64,000 nucleotides of DNA from DAOTVC01 sp034437215 (GCA_034437215.1 DAOTVC010000078.1:24536-88535), one strand, 5' to 3'. Numbered from the stretch's first letter, positions 48,462-57,215 are shown. Translations and numbers: made by a program. The notes: generated by a model from the sequence alone, not told the origin.

Positions 48462-49766
48462 TCAGGTGATCCGATCGTAGAAGAGGGGCAGGGGCTCAAC
48501 GGGCTCGCCGGAGAAGCTGAGGGCTTTGCGCACCCGCGCCACGGCCTCGTCCCGTTTCGCCGGATCGTTGGCGTGAACGGTAAAGAGGGTCTCCCCCTCC
48601 TCCACCCGGTCTCCCACCTCCACCTCCATCACCAGCCCCACGGCGTGATCGATGGGCGCCCCCTTCTTCTCCCGACCGCCGCCCAGGGCGACGACCGCCA
48701 TGCCGATGGCATCGGCCTGGGTGCCTGCCAGGTAGCCCGCCCGCTCCGCCTTCACCGCCTCGACGATCTCCGCCCGGGGCAGGCGCTCCGGCTCCTCGAT
48801 GTAAGCCACGTCCCCGCCCTGCGCCTCCACCATCTGACGGAACTTCTCCCAGGCCCGGCCCGCAGCGATGGCCTCCTCCGCCAGAGCCTTGGCCCCCTCC
48901 AGGTCGTCGGCCTTTTGGCCCAGCAGCAACATCTCTCCGGCGATGACCAGGCAGTGCTCACGGAAGTCCCAGGGGCCGCCGCCGTGCAGGGTCGCGATGG
49001 CCTCCTGCACCTCGAGAGCGTTGCCCACGGCCCTGCCCAGAGGCTGGTTCATGTCGGAGATGCGGGCGGTCACCTTGCGGCCCACCTCCTCGCCGATACG
49101 TACCATCGCCTCGGCCAATTCGCGCGCCTCCTCGAGCGTCCGCATGAAGGCCCCCGTCCCCATCTTGACATCGAGGACGATGGCGTCGGCGCCCGCTGCC
49201 AGCTTCTTGCTCATCACGGAGCCGACGATGAGCGGCAGGCTGGGCACCGTGCCCGTCACGTCGCGCAGGGCGTAGAGCTTCCCATCGGCGGGCGCGAGGC
49301 GGGCCGACTGCCCGGAGAGGACGAGGCCGACGCCGGCGAGCTGCTCTTTGAACTCGGCGACGCTGAGATCGACGCGAAAGCCGGGGATGGACTCCAGCTT
49401 GTCCAGGGTACCGCCGGAGAAGCCCAACCCGCGTCCGGACATCTTGCCCACAGGAAGACCGCAGGCCGCCACCGTCGGGGCGATGACCAGGCTCACCTTG
49501 TCGCCTACCCCGCCCGTCGAGTGTTTGTCCACGACGAAAGAAGCCTCGTCGCTGAGATCGAGGCTCTCCCCGGAACCCGCCATCGCCAGGGTGAGGTCAC
49601 GGGTCTCCCGGTCGTCCATCCCCTGCAGCAGGATCGCCATCAACAGGGCTGATGCCTGGTAGTCGGGGATCTCCCCTTCAGTGTAGCCGTGGATAAAGAA
49701 CTCGATCTCCTCGGTGGAGAGCGCCTTACCATCTCGCTTCTTTTCGATGATTTCGACGATGCGCAT
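48462..49766 (-). CDS. pdp: Pyrimidine-nucleoside phosphorylase
   Basis: Phosphorolytic cleavage of uridine and thymidine in nucleoside salvage. 434 residues: N-terminal helical domain (MRIVEIIEKKRDGKALSTEE), the phosphate-binding DKHSTGGVGDKVSL (80-93), MSGRGLGFSGGTLDKLE, and a C-terminal all-beta domain containing GGGREKKGAPIDHAVG. Lys81 and the SGRG loop distinguish the NP-II family. Followed directly by the Nudix gene. Confidence 0.95.
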   Translation of the reverse strand: MRIVEIIEKKRDGKALSTEEIEFFIHGYTEGEIPDYQASALLMAILLQGMDDRETRDLTLAMAGSGESLDLSDEASFVVDKHSTGGVGDKVSLVIAPTVAACGLPVGKMSGRGLGFSGGTLDKLESIPGFRVDLSVAEFKEQLAGVGLVLSGQSARLAPADGKLYALRDVTGTVPSLPLIVGSVMSKKLAAGADAIVLDVKMGTGAFMRTLEEARELAEAMVRIGEEVGRKVTARISDMNQPLGRAVGNALEVQEAIATLHGGGPWDFREHCLVIAGEMLLLGQKADDLEGAKALAEEAIAAGRAWEKFRQMVEAQGGDVAYIEEPERLPRAEIVEAVKAERAGYLAGTQADAIGMAVVALGGGREKKGAPIDHAVGLVMEVEVGDRVEEGETLFTVHANDPAKRDEAVARVRKALSFSGEPVEPLPLFYDRIT

Positions 49767-49803
49767 GGACCTTCACACCTCCTCGGATTTTGGTAATTGG
49801 GTC

Positions 49804-49887
49804 TGTTTCAACCCGGTTGGGAGCTATTCGAGGCGTGAGACGTAAAGCGCTTTACCTTTCACGCCTCGATCCAACTCAAGTGAAACA
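49804..49887. repeat. Inverted-repeat element related to 6748-6847, copy 2
   Basis: Terminal TGTTTCA / TGAAACA, with a central hairpin of two 18-nt arms (GAGGCGTGAGACGTAAAG and its near complement) having two mismatches. Its reverse complement aligns with copy 1 at both ends and in CGAGGCGTGAAA and ATAGCTC. It lies just upstream of pdp. Confidence 0.75.
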
Positions 49888-50007
49888 AACCCTTAACAAT
49901 GGAGCGGAAAGGGGAAGCAGCCTCCCCTTCCCTTGCAGATTCTAAGCGTACGAACAGCACAGAGAATTATACCCTGCGCCCCGGTAAGGACGACTCTGCC
50001 GCGGGCT

Positions 50008-50856
50008 CTAGACGTAGAATCCGAGACCCACCGTCCCCGGTCCCGCGTGTCCACCCACGACGGGCGTCACCACCCCCTGGAAGAACTCCTTGGGGTTGAG
50101 ACGCTCCCGCACCTCCTCAGCCATGGCCTGCGCCTCCTCCTCGGCCGCCACCTCGATGACGGCGGCCATCTCCGGACGACGTCCCGCCAGCCGCTCTTCG
50201 GAGATCTCCAGAATCCGTTGAATCGACTTGCGCCGCCCGCGGATCTTCTCCACGGGCACCACGCGCCCGCTCTCGATGGCGAGGAGGGGCTTGAGGTTGA
50301 GAGCCGTGCCCAGGAGGCGGGCCGCTCCGCCGATCCTTCCACCCCGGTGCAGGTACTCCAGGGTTCCTACGGTGAAGACGAGGGAGGTCTTGGCCCGGAC
50401 CTGGTGTACGCGCTGGAGGACCTCCTCGAGGCTCTGCCCGGCCTTGACGGCCTTGGCGGCCGCCAGAACTTGAAAGCCCAAACCGACGGAGACAGAACGG
50501 GAATCGAGCACCTCGATCTGCATCCCGGGCAGCGCGGCCTTGGCCTGCTGCGCCGAGGAGTAGGTCCCGCTCAGATCCGAGGAGATGGTGAGGCAGAGAA
50601 TCGTATCCGGGTGGTACTTCTCCTCGACCCCGCGGAAGAACTCGATGAAGGATCCTGCGGAGGGCTGGGACGTCGTCGGGAACTCATCCCGCTCTTCCAA
50701 CCAACGATAGAAGGTCTCCTCACTCAAGGTTACGCGATCCAGATAGGTCTCTTCCCCCCAGTGAATGTTGAGGGGGATAAGGGGAATGTCATACTCCTGA
50801 ACGAAGTGCGATGGTAAGTTGGACGTACTGTCCGTGACGACAACAATCTTGTTCAT
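50008..50856 (-). CDS. DegV family fatty-acid-binding protein
   Basis: 282 residues. Starts MNKIVVVTDSTSNLPSHF, the DegV signature, with TSQPSAGSFIEFF and LVFTVGTLEYLHRGGRIGGA later. Related proteins bind a long-chain fatty acid between two domains and, as FakB, deliver it to FakA kinase; FakA is not in the window. The ATG at 50856 is preceded by GGGAGG; an earlier in-frame start is less likely. Lone gene with its own promoter. Confidence 0.93.
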   Translation of the reverse strand: MNKIVVVTDSTSNLPSHFVQEYDIPLIPLNIHWGEETYLDRVTLSEETFYRWLEERDEFPTTSQPSAGSFIEFFRGVEEKYHPDTILCLTISSDLSGTYSSAQQAKAALPGMQIEVLDSRSVSVGLGFQVLAAAKAVKAGQSLEEVLQRVHQVRAKTSLVFTVGTLEYLHRGGRIGGAARLLGTALNLKPLLAIESGRVVPVEKIRGRRKSIQRILEISEERLAGRRPEMAAVIEVAAEEEAQAMAEEVRERLNPKEFFQGVVTPVVGGHAGPGTVGLGFYV

Positions 50857-50991
50857 AATGCCTCCCAATGAATGGCTGATAAAAAACAGAGCGCGCCCAC
50901 CGACAGGTGGATGGTCAACAAGGTCTCCCGACTAATAAGAACCCCGGCAGAAGCAGAAGAAGAGAGAGCCGGCGGCGCCTCCACAACCCCC

Positions 50992-51020
50992 ATTCTACAA
51001 CATCGGGAGATGGTGAACAA
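50992..51020 (-). promoter_or_regulatory. Promoter of the degV-like gene
   Basis: Minus-strand TTGTTC (51020-51015), 17-bp spacer, TAGAAT (50997-50992). Leader about 130 nt. Confidence 0.5.
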
Positions 51021-51033
51021 GCGCGCGGCCTGC

Positions 51034-51061
51034 GTGACTATCCAACCCAACAAGGTATGAT
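51034..51061 (+). promoter_or_regulatory. Promoter of the response-regulator gene
   Basis: GTGACT (51034-51039), 16-bp spacer, TATGAT (51056-51061), about 60 nt before the start codon. It overlaps the region upstream of the divergent degV promoter. Confidence 0.5.
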
Positions 51062-51122
51062 AAAATAGAAGTCAGGGGTTGTGAAATTCGCGACTCAAGG
51101 AATCATTAATTCAGGAGGGTAC

Positions 51123-51497
51123 ATGGCTAGGATACTCGTTGCCGATGACGACAGCGTCATGCTCGGCTTGCTCACTACACTCCTCAGTTTCGAGGGCGAC
51201 GAGGCGATCACCGTAAGGCGTGTTGATGAGGTGCTCCCGACCGCCCGGCGTGAAGAACCCGATCTCATCTTCATGGACGTCCATCTGGGCCAGGGAAACA
51301 CCTTCGATATTCTGCAAGAGCTCCGCACCCATCCCCAGACCCAAAGTATCCCCGTGCTTATGACCTCGGGCCTGGATCTGCGTGACAAGGCCCTTAAGAT
51401 GGGTGCCAACGGCTTCATCATGAAGCCCTTTCGGCCCAATCTCCTGCTCGAACGCATCCATACGATGATCGTCAAACCCGAGAACGTGAATTCTTAA
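51123..51497 (+). CDS. Single-domain response regulator
   Basis: 124 residues, a receiver domain only. Acidic pocket ADDDS near the N-terminus, phospho-acceptor Asp in LIFMDVHL, Thr in VLMTSG and Lys in IMKPF are all present. With no output domain it must act on a partner protein, like CheY or Spo0F. The ATG at 51123 is preceded by AGGAGGG; the frame is open 14 codons upstream but without a signal. No histidine kinase gene is in the window. Confidence 0.93.
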   Translation: MARILVADDDSVMLGLLTTLLSFEGDEAITVRRVDEVLPTARREEPDLIFMDVHLGQGNTFDILQELRTHPQTQSIPVLMTSGLDLRDKALKMGANGFIMKPFRPNLLLERIHTMIVKPENVNS

Positions 51498-51523
51498 AAC
51501 GACCTCAGAGGCAGGAGAAGCCA

Positions 51524-52048
51524 ATGGTGAAGCCCATTCGTGTTGCGATTCTGACCGCCAGCGACCGGGCGGCAGCCGGTCTCTATGAGGACCGCAGCGG
51601 CCCGGCGGTGGAGAGCCTTATCCGCCAAGCGCTGCGCTGCGAGGTCGTGGAGCGCCACATCCTGCCGGACGACCGGGCCGCGATCGCGGCCCAGCTGCGC
51701 GTCTGGGCGGACGAGCAGGCCCTCGACCTCGTCCTGGTGACGGGGGGGACGGGCTTCGCGCCCACCGACGTGACGCCGGAGGCCACGCGCGAGGTCATCG
51801 AGAGGGAAGCGCCCGGACTGGCGGAGGCCATGCGCCTGGCCTCCCTGCGGATCACGCCGCACGCCATGCTCTCGCGGGCCGTCTGCGGCATTCGGGGGCA
51901 GACGCTCATCGTGAACCTCCCCGGCAGCCCCAAGGGTGCCCGGGAGAACCTGCAGGCGATCCTGCCGGCCCTGCCCCACGCCATCGCCCTGCTGCGAGGC
52001 GACCCGGCAAGCGAGGCGGGACACCTCAGCGCCCCTCCCACGGCATAA
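51524..52048 (+). CDS. Molybdenum cofactor biosynthesis protein, MogA/MoaB family
   Basis: 174 residues. MPT-adenylyltransferase fold: VAILTASDRAAAGLYEDRSGP, then LVTGGTGFAPTDVTPEAT (the GGTG-x4-DxT motif) and VNLPGSPKGARENL. It activates molybdopterin with ATP before metal insertion. No other moa/moe genes are in the window. The start has GGAG upstream and lies 26 nt after the response regulator gene, so they may share a transcript. Confidence 0.92.
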   Translation: MVKPIRVAILTASDRAAAGLYEDRSGPAVESLIRQALRCEVVERHILPDDRAAIAAQLRVWADEQALDLVLVTGGTGFAPTDVTPEATREVIEREAPGLAEAMRLASLRITPHAMLSRAVCGIRGQTLIVNLPGSPKGARENLQAILPALPHAIALLRGDPASEAGHLSAPPTA

Positions 52049-52049
52049 G

Positions 52050-52190
52050 ATGCGGGACGCGCGCCCTCCGCACCCCGTGAGGACCGACTGGCTGCCGGCG
52101 CCGGCGCTTGTGCTCCTCACCGCCCTGCCCCGGCTCTGCTGCCTGAACCTCGCCGCGTTCAAGGTCGACGGGCAGGCATTTCCAGCTTAA
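52050..52190 (+). pseudogene. Fragment resembling the N-terminus of a polytopic glycosyltransferase
   Basis: A 46-residue frame starts 1 nt after the mog stop: a charged stretch, DWLPAPALVLLTALPRLCC, then LNLAAFKVDGQ and a stop. This pattern (Trp, helix, Arg-Leu, Ser/Ala-Phe-x-x-Asp) resembles the first membrane helix and the catalytic Asp loop of GT39/GT83-type membrane glycosyltransferases. If so, it is the remaining stub of a deleted gene. It could also be chance sequence. Confidence 0.35.
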
Positions 52191-52244
52191 CGCCGGACCA
52201 CCCCGCACATTAGTTAATAGCACTTTGAGAACTGGAGGTTAACC

Positions 52245-53906
52245 ATGCAGATTCTGTCTGTCTCCGCCATGCAGGCCGTCGAGAAGGCCGCCGACGAAGC
52301 CGGGCACTCCTACGCCCGGATGATGGAGCTGGCAGGCCAGGGGGTCGCGCGTGCCATTCTGCGCCGGGTGCCCCTCAAGGGACGACGCGTTCTCATCCTG
52401 GTAGGCCCGGGGAACAACGGAGGCGACGGCCTCGTCGCCGCTCGCTACTTGAAGGATGCCGGGGCCCAGGTCACCGCCTATCTCTCCCGCCCCCGTGAGG
52501 TCGAGGAGGACGGCGTCTTCAAGCAGACGCTGGAGCGGGAGGTCGAGATCCTCATCCACGAGGAGGACGAGGAACTCCACGCACTGGAGCAGCAGCTCAC
52601 CAAGTGCCACATCCTCATCGACGCTCTCCTGGGCACGGGGGCCACACCGCCCTTGCGCGGCAACATCGAGGAGATCCTGCACACCGCCGACAGGGTGCTT
52701 GCCACCACCAACCACGACCCCCTCACCATCCTCAACCGCGCCCCGGAGTGCCCGGCGGCCCGTCCCTACATCGTCGCCGTGGACGGCCCCTCGGGGATGG
52801 ACTTCGACACCGGGGAGGTCGCTCCCCTGACCCTGAAGGCCCACCTGACGATCACCTTCGCCAACCCCAAGTTGGGCCATCTCCGCTTTCCTGCAGCCGA
52901 GCACGTGGGAGAGCTCCTCGTGGCCGACATCGGCATCCCCGAGGAGGTGGAGATCGCCGAGGAGGGGGCGGAGCTGGCGACACCGGGGAGGGTCCGCACC
53001 TGGCTTCCCCGACGCAGTGACGACTCCCACAAGGGCACCTTCGGCAAGGCCCTCATCGTCGCAGGCTCCATGAACTACACGGGAGCGGCGGCCCTCACCG
53101 CGACCGCCGCCGTGCGGGCCGGGGCGGGGCTGGTCACTCTGGCGATCGCCGGGGCCCTGCACCACGCCATCGTCCCCCTGGTGCCCGAGGCCACCTATCT
53201 CCTCCTGCCCAACGTCCTCGGCGCCGTCACCGCCGACGCGCTCCAGGTCCTCGAGTCCCACCTGGCGGACTACGACGCCCTCCTCGTAGGACCCGGTCTG
53301 GGCCAGGCCGAGGAGACCGTGGTCTTCATCCGCGCCCTCTTTGGCCTCCTGCCTCAGCGGCGGCCCACGGGCTTCCTCAAGGATGAGGGGGCGGCGCCCC
53401 AGGCGCAGAAGGTGGAGCTCCCGCCCCTGGTGATCGACGCCGACGCGCTCAACATCCTCAGCAAGCAGGATGGGTGGCCCTCCCTCCTGCCCCCCGACAG
53501 CGTGCTCACGCCCCACCCCGGCGAGATGTCACGGTTGACGGGGTTGCAGGTCGGGGAGATCGAGCAGCAGCGGTGGGAGACGGCGCGGAAGTACGCCCGG
53601 GAGTGGCAGCAGGTCGTCGTCCTCAAGGGCGCCTTCACCGTCGTCGCTGCCCCCGAGGGGCGTACCGCCCTACTCCCCTTTGCCAACGGGGGTCTGGCCT
53701 CGGCGGGCACGGGTGACGTGTTGGCCGGTGCCATCACGGCTCTCCGCGCCCAGGGCTTGGGGGCCTTCGAGGCCGCCGTGACCGGGGTCTACCTCCACGG
53801 CCTCGCCGGGGAGCTGGCCCGTGTGGAGGTGGGGAAGATCGGCATGGCGGCGCGCGACGTCGCCGCGGCCCTGCCCCGCGCCATCGCGCGTCTACAAGGG
53901 AGGTAA
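52245..53906 (+). CDS. Bifunctional NAD(P)HX epimerase and ADP-dependent dehydratase
   Basis: Repairs hydrated NAD(P)H. 553 residues: the N-terminal YjeF_N epimerase domain has LVGPGNNGGDGLVAARYL and DALLGTG and IVAVDGPSGMDFDTGEV; the C-terminal kinase-like dehydratase domain (from about 262) has HKGTFGKALIVAGS, VGPGLGQAEE, DADALN and the final SAGTGDVLAGAI. Both halves are intact, the common NnrD/YjeF fusion. It is followed 3 nt later by a small membrane protein gene. Confidence 0.96.
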   Translation: MQILSVSAMQAVEKAADEAGHSYARMMELAGQGVARAILRRVPLKGRRVLILVGPGNNGGDGLVAARYLKDAGAQVTAYLSRPREVEEDGVFKQTLEREVEILIHEEDEELHALEQQLTKCHILIDALLGTGATPPLRGNIEEILHTADRVLATTNHDPLTILNRAPECPAARPYIVAVDGPSGMDFDTGEVAPLTLKAHLTITFANPKLGHLRFPAAEHVGELLVADIGIPEEVEIAEEGAELATPGRVRTWLPRRSDDSHKGTFGKALIVAGSMNYTGAAALTATAAVRAGAGLVTLAIAGALHHAIVPLVPEATYLLLPNVLGAVTADALQVLESHLADYDALLVGPGLGQAEETVVFIRALFGLLPQRRPTGFLKDEGAAPQAQKVELPPLVIDADALNILSKQDGWPSLLPPDSVLTPHPGEMSRLTGLQVGEIEQQRWETARKYAREWQQVVVLKGAFTVVAAPEGRTALLPFANGGLASAGTGDVLAGAITALRAQGLGAFEAAVTGVYLHGLAGELARVEVGKIGMAARDVAAALPRAIARLQGR

Positions 53907-53909
53907 GAG

Positions 53910-54308
53910 ATGGAAAGCTGGAACTGGGATCGCATTCTGACCATCGGTTTGATCGCCATGGGGGCCAGCCTCGTGCTGGCCCTGCTGCTCCTGCTGCTGA
54001 CCTACCGGCGTCTCAAGGACCTGCGCATTCCGCCCGGCGCCGACTTCTTCACCACCCTGCGCCACGTCCCGCTGAGCCTCGTGCTCTTCCTCGACCTCCT
54101 CGACTTCTCGCTGGACTTCCTCTCGGTGCCCATCGGCTACGCCGTGCTCAAGAGCGTCGGGCTGGAGCAGCTCGTGCTCGTCACCGCCGCCGAGGCGCTC
54201 ATTCCCGGCACGCAGATCATCCCCACCCTCACCCTGGCCTGGATCGTGGCCCGCCTGGGCGTGCGGCTTCCTAACCCCGACGAATACCGGCGCTACACGC
54301 GGAAGTGA
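53910..54308 (+). CDS. Uncharacterised small membrane protein
   Basis: 132 residues; not recognised as a named family. One helix near the N-terminus (ILTIGLIAMGASLVLALLLLLLTY), an amphipathic middle part (LSLVLFLDLLDFSLDFLSVP), and a third hydrophobic stretch (LVLVTAAEALIPGTQIIPTLTLAWIVARLG), ending RLPNPDEYRRYTRK. It starts 3 nt after the NAD(P)HX repair gene, so they are co-transcribed. Function unknown. Confidence 0.8.
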   Translation: MESWNWDRILTIGLIAMGASLVLALLLLLLTYRRLKDLRIPPGADFFTTLRHVPLSLVLFLDLLDFSLDFLSVPIGYAVLKSVGLEQLVLVTAAEALIPGTQIIPTLTLAWIVARLGVRLPNPDEYRRYTRK

Positions 54309-54323
54309 GGCTTGGATATCCAA

Positions 54324-54348
54324 GGCCCCACGATCTCTCGTGGGGGCC
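54324..54348. terminator. Convergent terminator hairpin
   Basis: GGCCCCACGA / TCGTGGGGGCC with a 4-nt loop (one extra G in the right arm). Little T on either side. It separates the membrane protein gene (+) from the flavodiiron gene (-). Confidence 0.55.
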
Positions 54349-54362
54349 GGGACGTGACGGTG

Positions 54363-55568
54363 TCAGCCCTCCTTGAGGGACTCGGCGAAACGACGCCCGA
54401 ACTCCACCCCCGCTTGTAGGAGCTCGGGACCCGCCCCCCCTTTGAACTCCCAGATGCCCTCCGCGGGCACCACCCAGCGCAGCTCCTCCGCCAGCTTGGC
54501 GAAGTCCCGCCGCGCTCCACCGCTCCAGCCGTAGCTGCCAAAGTAGGCAGCCTTGCGGTTGAAGATCCGCTTGTGACCGATGGTGTGCAGGGCGTCGACC
54601 ATCGGCGGGAAGAGACCCGCCTCGTAGGTAGGAGCTCCCACGAGCACCCCCTGTCGCACGTAGACTTCGGGCAGATAGTAGCTGGCGTGGATGTGGCGCA
54701 CGTCGAAAATCTCCATGGGCACCCCCGCCTGGGCCACGCCCTCGGCGACGGCCTCCACCATCTCCTCCGTGCGACCGTACATCGTTCCGTAGAGCAGGGT
54801 CACCCCCACCTCACCGGGACCGCTGGCGTACTCCGCCCACTCCCGGTAGAGGTCGATGATGCGCTCCGGTTGCCCGCGCCAGATAAGCCCATGGGAGGGT
54901 GCAACGACGTCGATGGGGACGTCGGCAAGCTTGTCGATGGCCTTGAGCACCGCCTTGTGGTAGAGGGCCACGATGTTGACGTAGTAGCGCAGCGCCTCCT
55001 TCTCGTAGAAATCCAGTTTCTCGTATTGGTCGTCGAAGACTGCCCCCCGCAGGGCCCCGTACCCGCCGAAGGCGTCGCAGGAGAAGAGGATCCGGTGGGA
55101 GGTCTCGTAGGTCATCATCGTCTCCGGCCAGTGCACGAAGGGGGTGGAGAAGAACTGAAGTGTGTGGGAACCCAGATCGAGCGTCTGCCCGTCGCCCACC
55201 ACCCGGATCTGGCTCTCGATACCATAGTAGGCGTCGAGCATGTCCACGGCCTTCTGCGTGGTCAGGATCTCGGCCTGCGGCGCCACCCGGCGCAACGTCC
55301 TCAGGACCCCCGTGTGGTCGGGCTCCATGTGGTTGATCACGATGTAGTCCAGCCGCTTGGGCTCGACAAGCTGCGCAATCTGACCGAGGAGCTCGTCGGC
55401 CTTGAAGTCCTTCGCCATGTCGATAAGCGCACTCTTCTCCCCCTTCACCACGTAACTGTTGTAGGAGACACCCTCCTGGGTGATGGGCCAGAGCCCCTCG
55501 AAGAGATCGGTGGTACGGTCGTTCACGCCGATCCAGTGAACACCGGGCTTGATCTCGATAGCAGGCAT
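54363..55568 (-). CDS. Flavodiiron protein (FprA-type A flavoprotein)
   Basis: Reduces O2 to water or NO to N2O. 401 residues: N-terminal metallo-beta-lactamase domain with the diiron ligands HMEPDH (H80, E82, D84, H85), H146 in FVHWPET, D165 in SCDAFGG and a later His in APSHGLIW, so the full set is present. C-terminal flavodoxin domain (from about 252) binds FMN: LYGTMYGRTEEMVEAV and VGAPTYEAGLFPPM. No rubredoxin fusion. The ATG at 55568 lies 9 nt after AAGGAG. Points to an anaerobe or microaerobe needing O2 or NO defence. Confidence 0.94.
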   Translation of the reverse strand: MPAIEIKPGVHWIGVNDRTTDLFEGLWPITQEGVSYNSYVVKGEKSALIDMAKDFKADELLGQIAQLVEPKRLDYIVINHMEPDHTGVLRTLRRVAPQAEILTTQKAVDMLDAYYGIESQIRVVGDGQTLDLGSHTLQFFSTPFVHWPETMMTYETSHRILFSCDAFGGYGALRGAVFDDQYEKLDFYEKEALRYYVNIVALYHKAVLKAIDKLADVPIDVVAPSHGLIWRGQPERIIDLYREWAEYASGPGEVGVTLLYGTMYGRTEEMVEAVAEGVAQAGVPMEIFDVRHIHASYYLPEVYVRQGVLVGAPTYEAGLFPPMVDALHTIGHKRIFNRKAAYFGSYGWSGGARRDFAKLAEELRWVVPAEGIWEFKGGAGPELLQAGVEFGRRFAESLKEG

Positions 55569-55631
55569 GCAGTCACACTCCTTTCTGATGGAAAAGCACG
55601 GCGAGCGCCGCACCCTCGATGCACCTTTTCT

Positions 55632-55659
55632 ATTATGGAACAGCTTCCCCTTGCGTCAA
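55632..55659 (-). promoter_or_regulatory. Promoter of the flavodiiron gene
   Basis: Minus-strand TTGACG (55659-55654), 16-bp spacer, CATAAT (55637-55632). No obvious operator palindrome overlaps it. Confidence 0.7.
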
Positions 55660-55690
55660 GATAAGGACACGGGGGGACTCGCGCCCGAGT

Positions 55691-56122
55691 TCACTCGACG
55701 GTCAGGACGACGATCCCGCCCACCGTCAGCACCATTCCGAGGACGGTCTTCCACCGGAAGGGCTCCGTCCCGGCGAGGAGGCCCATAAGCACGCCGAAGA
55801 GGGGCGAGGTAAAGGCGATGGGCATCACCTTGCCCAGGGGCGCCCCCTTGATGGCCGCGTAGAAGCAGAGCATCCCCACGGCGCCGGCGACCACGCCCCC
55901 GCCCAGCACCATCATCGCCAGGGCCCGCGGTCCGGCCTGGGGCACCGTCTTCCATTGGGGGAAGCTGACCACGCTCAGGATGACGAGAGCTACCGCGGTG
56001 CGGATGGTGATGCCCATCTGGGGAGAGAGGTGTCCCAGATGGAGCCCCCGCTTCTCGAAGAAGCCCCCGACGCCCCAGGCCATCGCCGTGAACAACGCCA
56101 ACAACTGCGGATTGAGTTTCAT
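55691..56122 (-). CDS. EamA-family half-size transporter
   Basis: 143 residues with five helices, a single EamA domain (LLALFTAMAWGVGGFFEKRG, LPQMGITIRT-like LSPQMGITIRTAVALVILS, GMLCFYAAIKGAPLGKVMPI, PLFGVLMGLLAGTEPFRWKTVLGMVLTVGGIVV). Most EamA exporters carry two such domains in one chain; single-domain forms must pair. The frame is intact with no leftover second half nearby, so this is a genuine short form. Substrate unknown. AAGGAG precedes the start. Confidence 0.85.
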   Translation of the reverse strand: MKLNPQLLALFTAMAWGVGGFFEKRGLHLGHLSPQMGITIRTAVALVILSVVSFPQWKTVPQAGPRALAMMVLGGGVVAGAVGMLCFYAAIKGAPLGKVMPIAFTSPLFGVLMGLLAGTEPFRWKTVLGMVLTVGGIVVLTVE

Positions 56123-56191
56123 CTCGACTGATCTCCTTTGTAGCCATCGCGTAGCCTCTAGGAACGCAAATTAAAGAGCTGGCTTCGGACA

Positions 56192-56218
56192 GAAAGACCG
56201 CCCCTTGAGAGGCGGTCT
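56192..56218 (-). terminator. Terminator of the triple-repeat lipoprotein gene
   Basis: Minus strand AGACCGCC / GGCGGTCT (8 bp) with an 8-nt loop, then TTCTGTCC. Confidence 0.7.
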
Positions 56219-56246
56219 TCGGGACGCCTGAGGCGCTTCACAACGC

Positions 56247-57161
56247 CTATTCGTCGTAGATGGTCCAGGTGGTGTCCTCGGTGAGGGCGGCATTGTACTC
56301 GGCGACGATCTCATTCCCATCACAGTCCTCGACGAGCAGGTCGTAGGTGTCCGGCTCGATATAGAAGTAATGCACCGCGCCGCCCGTCTCGATGACCTCG
56401 CTGCTGTCCAGCCAGTCCTCACCCCAGTTGTCGGAGGCGGAGGGGGCGATGTAGACCCGGCAGATGATCTCGGAACTGTCGTTGACGACCTCCAGCTCCA
56501 CACTGCCCCCGGTTCCCTGCCCGCCGCCTGCGCCCTCGCCTGTCAATGTCCACACCAGGTCGTCACTGATATCGACGTCGGTCTCCTCGGCGAGGATGTT
56601 CTCATCACAGTCGAGAGCCTGCAGATCGTAGACGTCGGGCTCGATGAAGAAGATCCGCACGTCCGCGGGGACCAAGCCCTCTTTCTCCCCGAGCCAATCC
56701 TCGCCCCAGCTATCCGACGTCGTGGGAGAGATGAAGATGTAGCAGACGTCGACACTGCTCTCGTTCTCGACGGTGAGAGCCACCTTGCCCGATCCGCCAA
56801 TGCGCACCGTCGCATCGGAGCCGATGGACCACTCGGTCGCAAGCGTCGCCTCATTGCACGCAAGCACCATCACATCGTAAGTGCCGTCCTCCACCTCGAA
56901 GGTCCGGCGGTCACCCGGCTCGATGATCTCGTCACCCCCCAGCCAATCTTCACCCCACTCCTGGCTTGCGCTGGGTGAGATGAGCACGTAGCAGGCGTCA
57001 AAATCACTCCGGTTATCCACCTCTATCTCGAACCCCGTCCCTCTGCCCCCCCCTACTTCGGGTGTGTCCGCCGGTTCATCGGGCCCACCGAAGAGGGTGC
57101 AGGCCAACGTCAACACGAGCAAGCTAACAACCATCACAAGCAACCACGACTTCCGCTTCAT
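56247..57161 (-). CDS. Lipoprotein with three tandem WGEDWLG repeats
   Basis: 304 residues. Lipobox LTLAC (Cys21), a Gly-rich linker, then three homologous domains at about 43-122, 124-207 and 219-303. Each has a valine-rich strand, a Cys followed by three or four residues and ISP or IAP, the motif WGEDWL, an acidic Glu-(V/I/L)-x-P-G turn, F(F/E)xVExxxYD, and a second Cys in L-x-(A/E)-C or x-DC. The two cysteines of each repeat are 45-46 residues apart (57/102, 140/185, 234/280), so they probably form one disulfide per domain. I do not know a named family; an extracytoplasmic beta-sandwich is likely. Confidence 0.85.
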   Translation of the reverse strand: MKRKSWLLVMVVSLLVLTLACTLFGGPDEPADTPEVGGGRGTGFEIEVDNRSDFDACYVLISPSASQEWGEDWLGGDEIIEPGDRRTFEVEDGTYDVMVLACNEATLATEWSIGSDATVRIGGSGKVALTVENESSVDVCYIFISPTTSDSWGEDWLGEKEGLVPADVRIFFIEPDVYDLQALDCDENILAEETDVDISDDLVWTLTGEGAGGGQGTGGSVELEVVNDSSEIICRVYIAPSASDNWGEDWLDSSEVIETGGAVHYFYIEPDTYDLLVEDCDGNEIVAEYNAALTEDTTWTIYDE

Positions 57162-57197
57162 CTGCTGCTCCTTCCCGTGACTGAATTAGTGAGCGCT

Positions 57198-57215
57198 GGA
57201 CGGAAGCTTCCGTCC
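57198..57215. repeat. 18-bp palindrome in the lipoprotein leader
   Basis: GGACGGAAGCTTCCGTCC, perfect. It lies at about +7 to +24 of the transcript from the promoter at 57229-57256, so it would form a 5'-end hairpin or be an operator. Confidence 0.5.
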
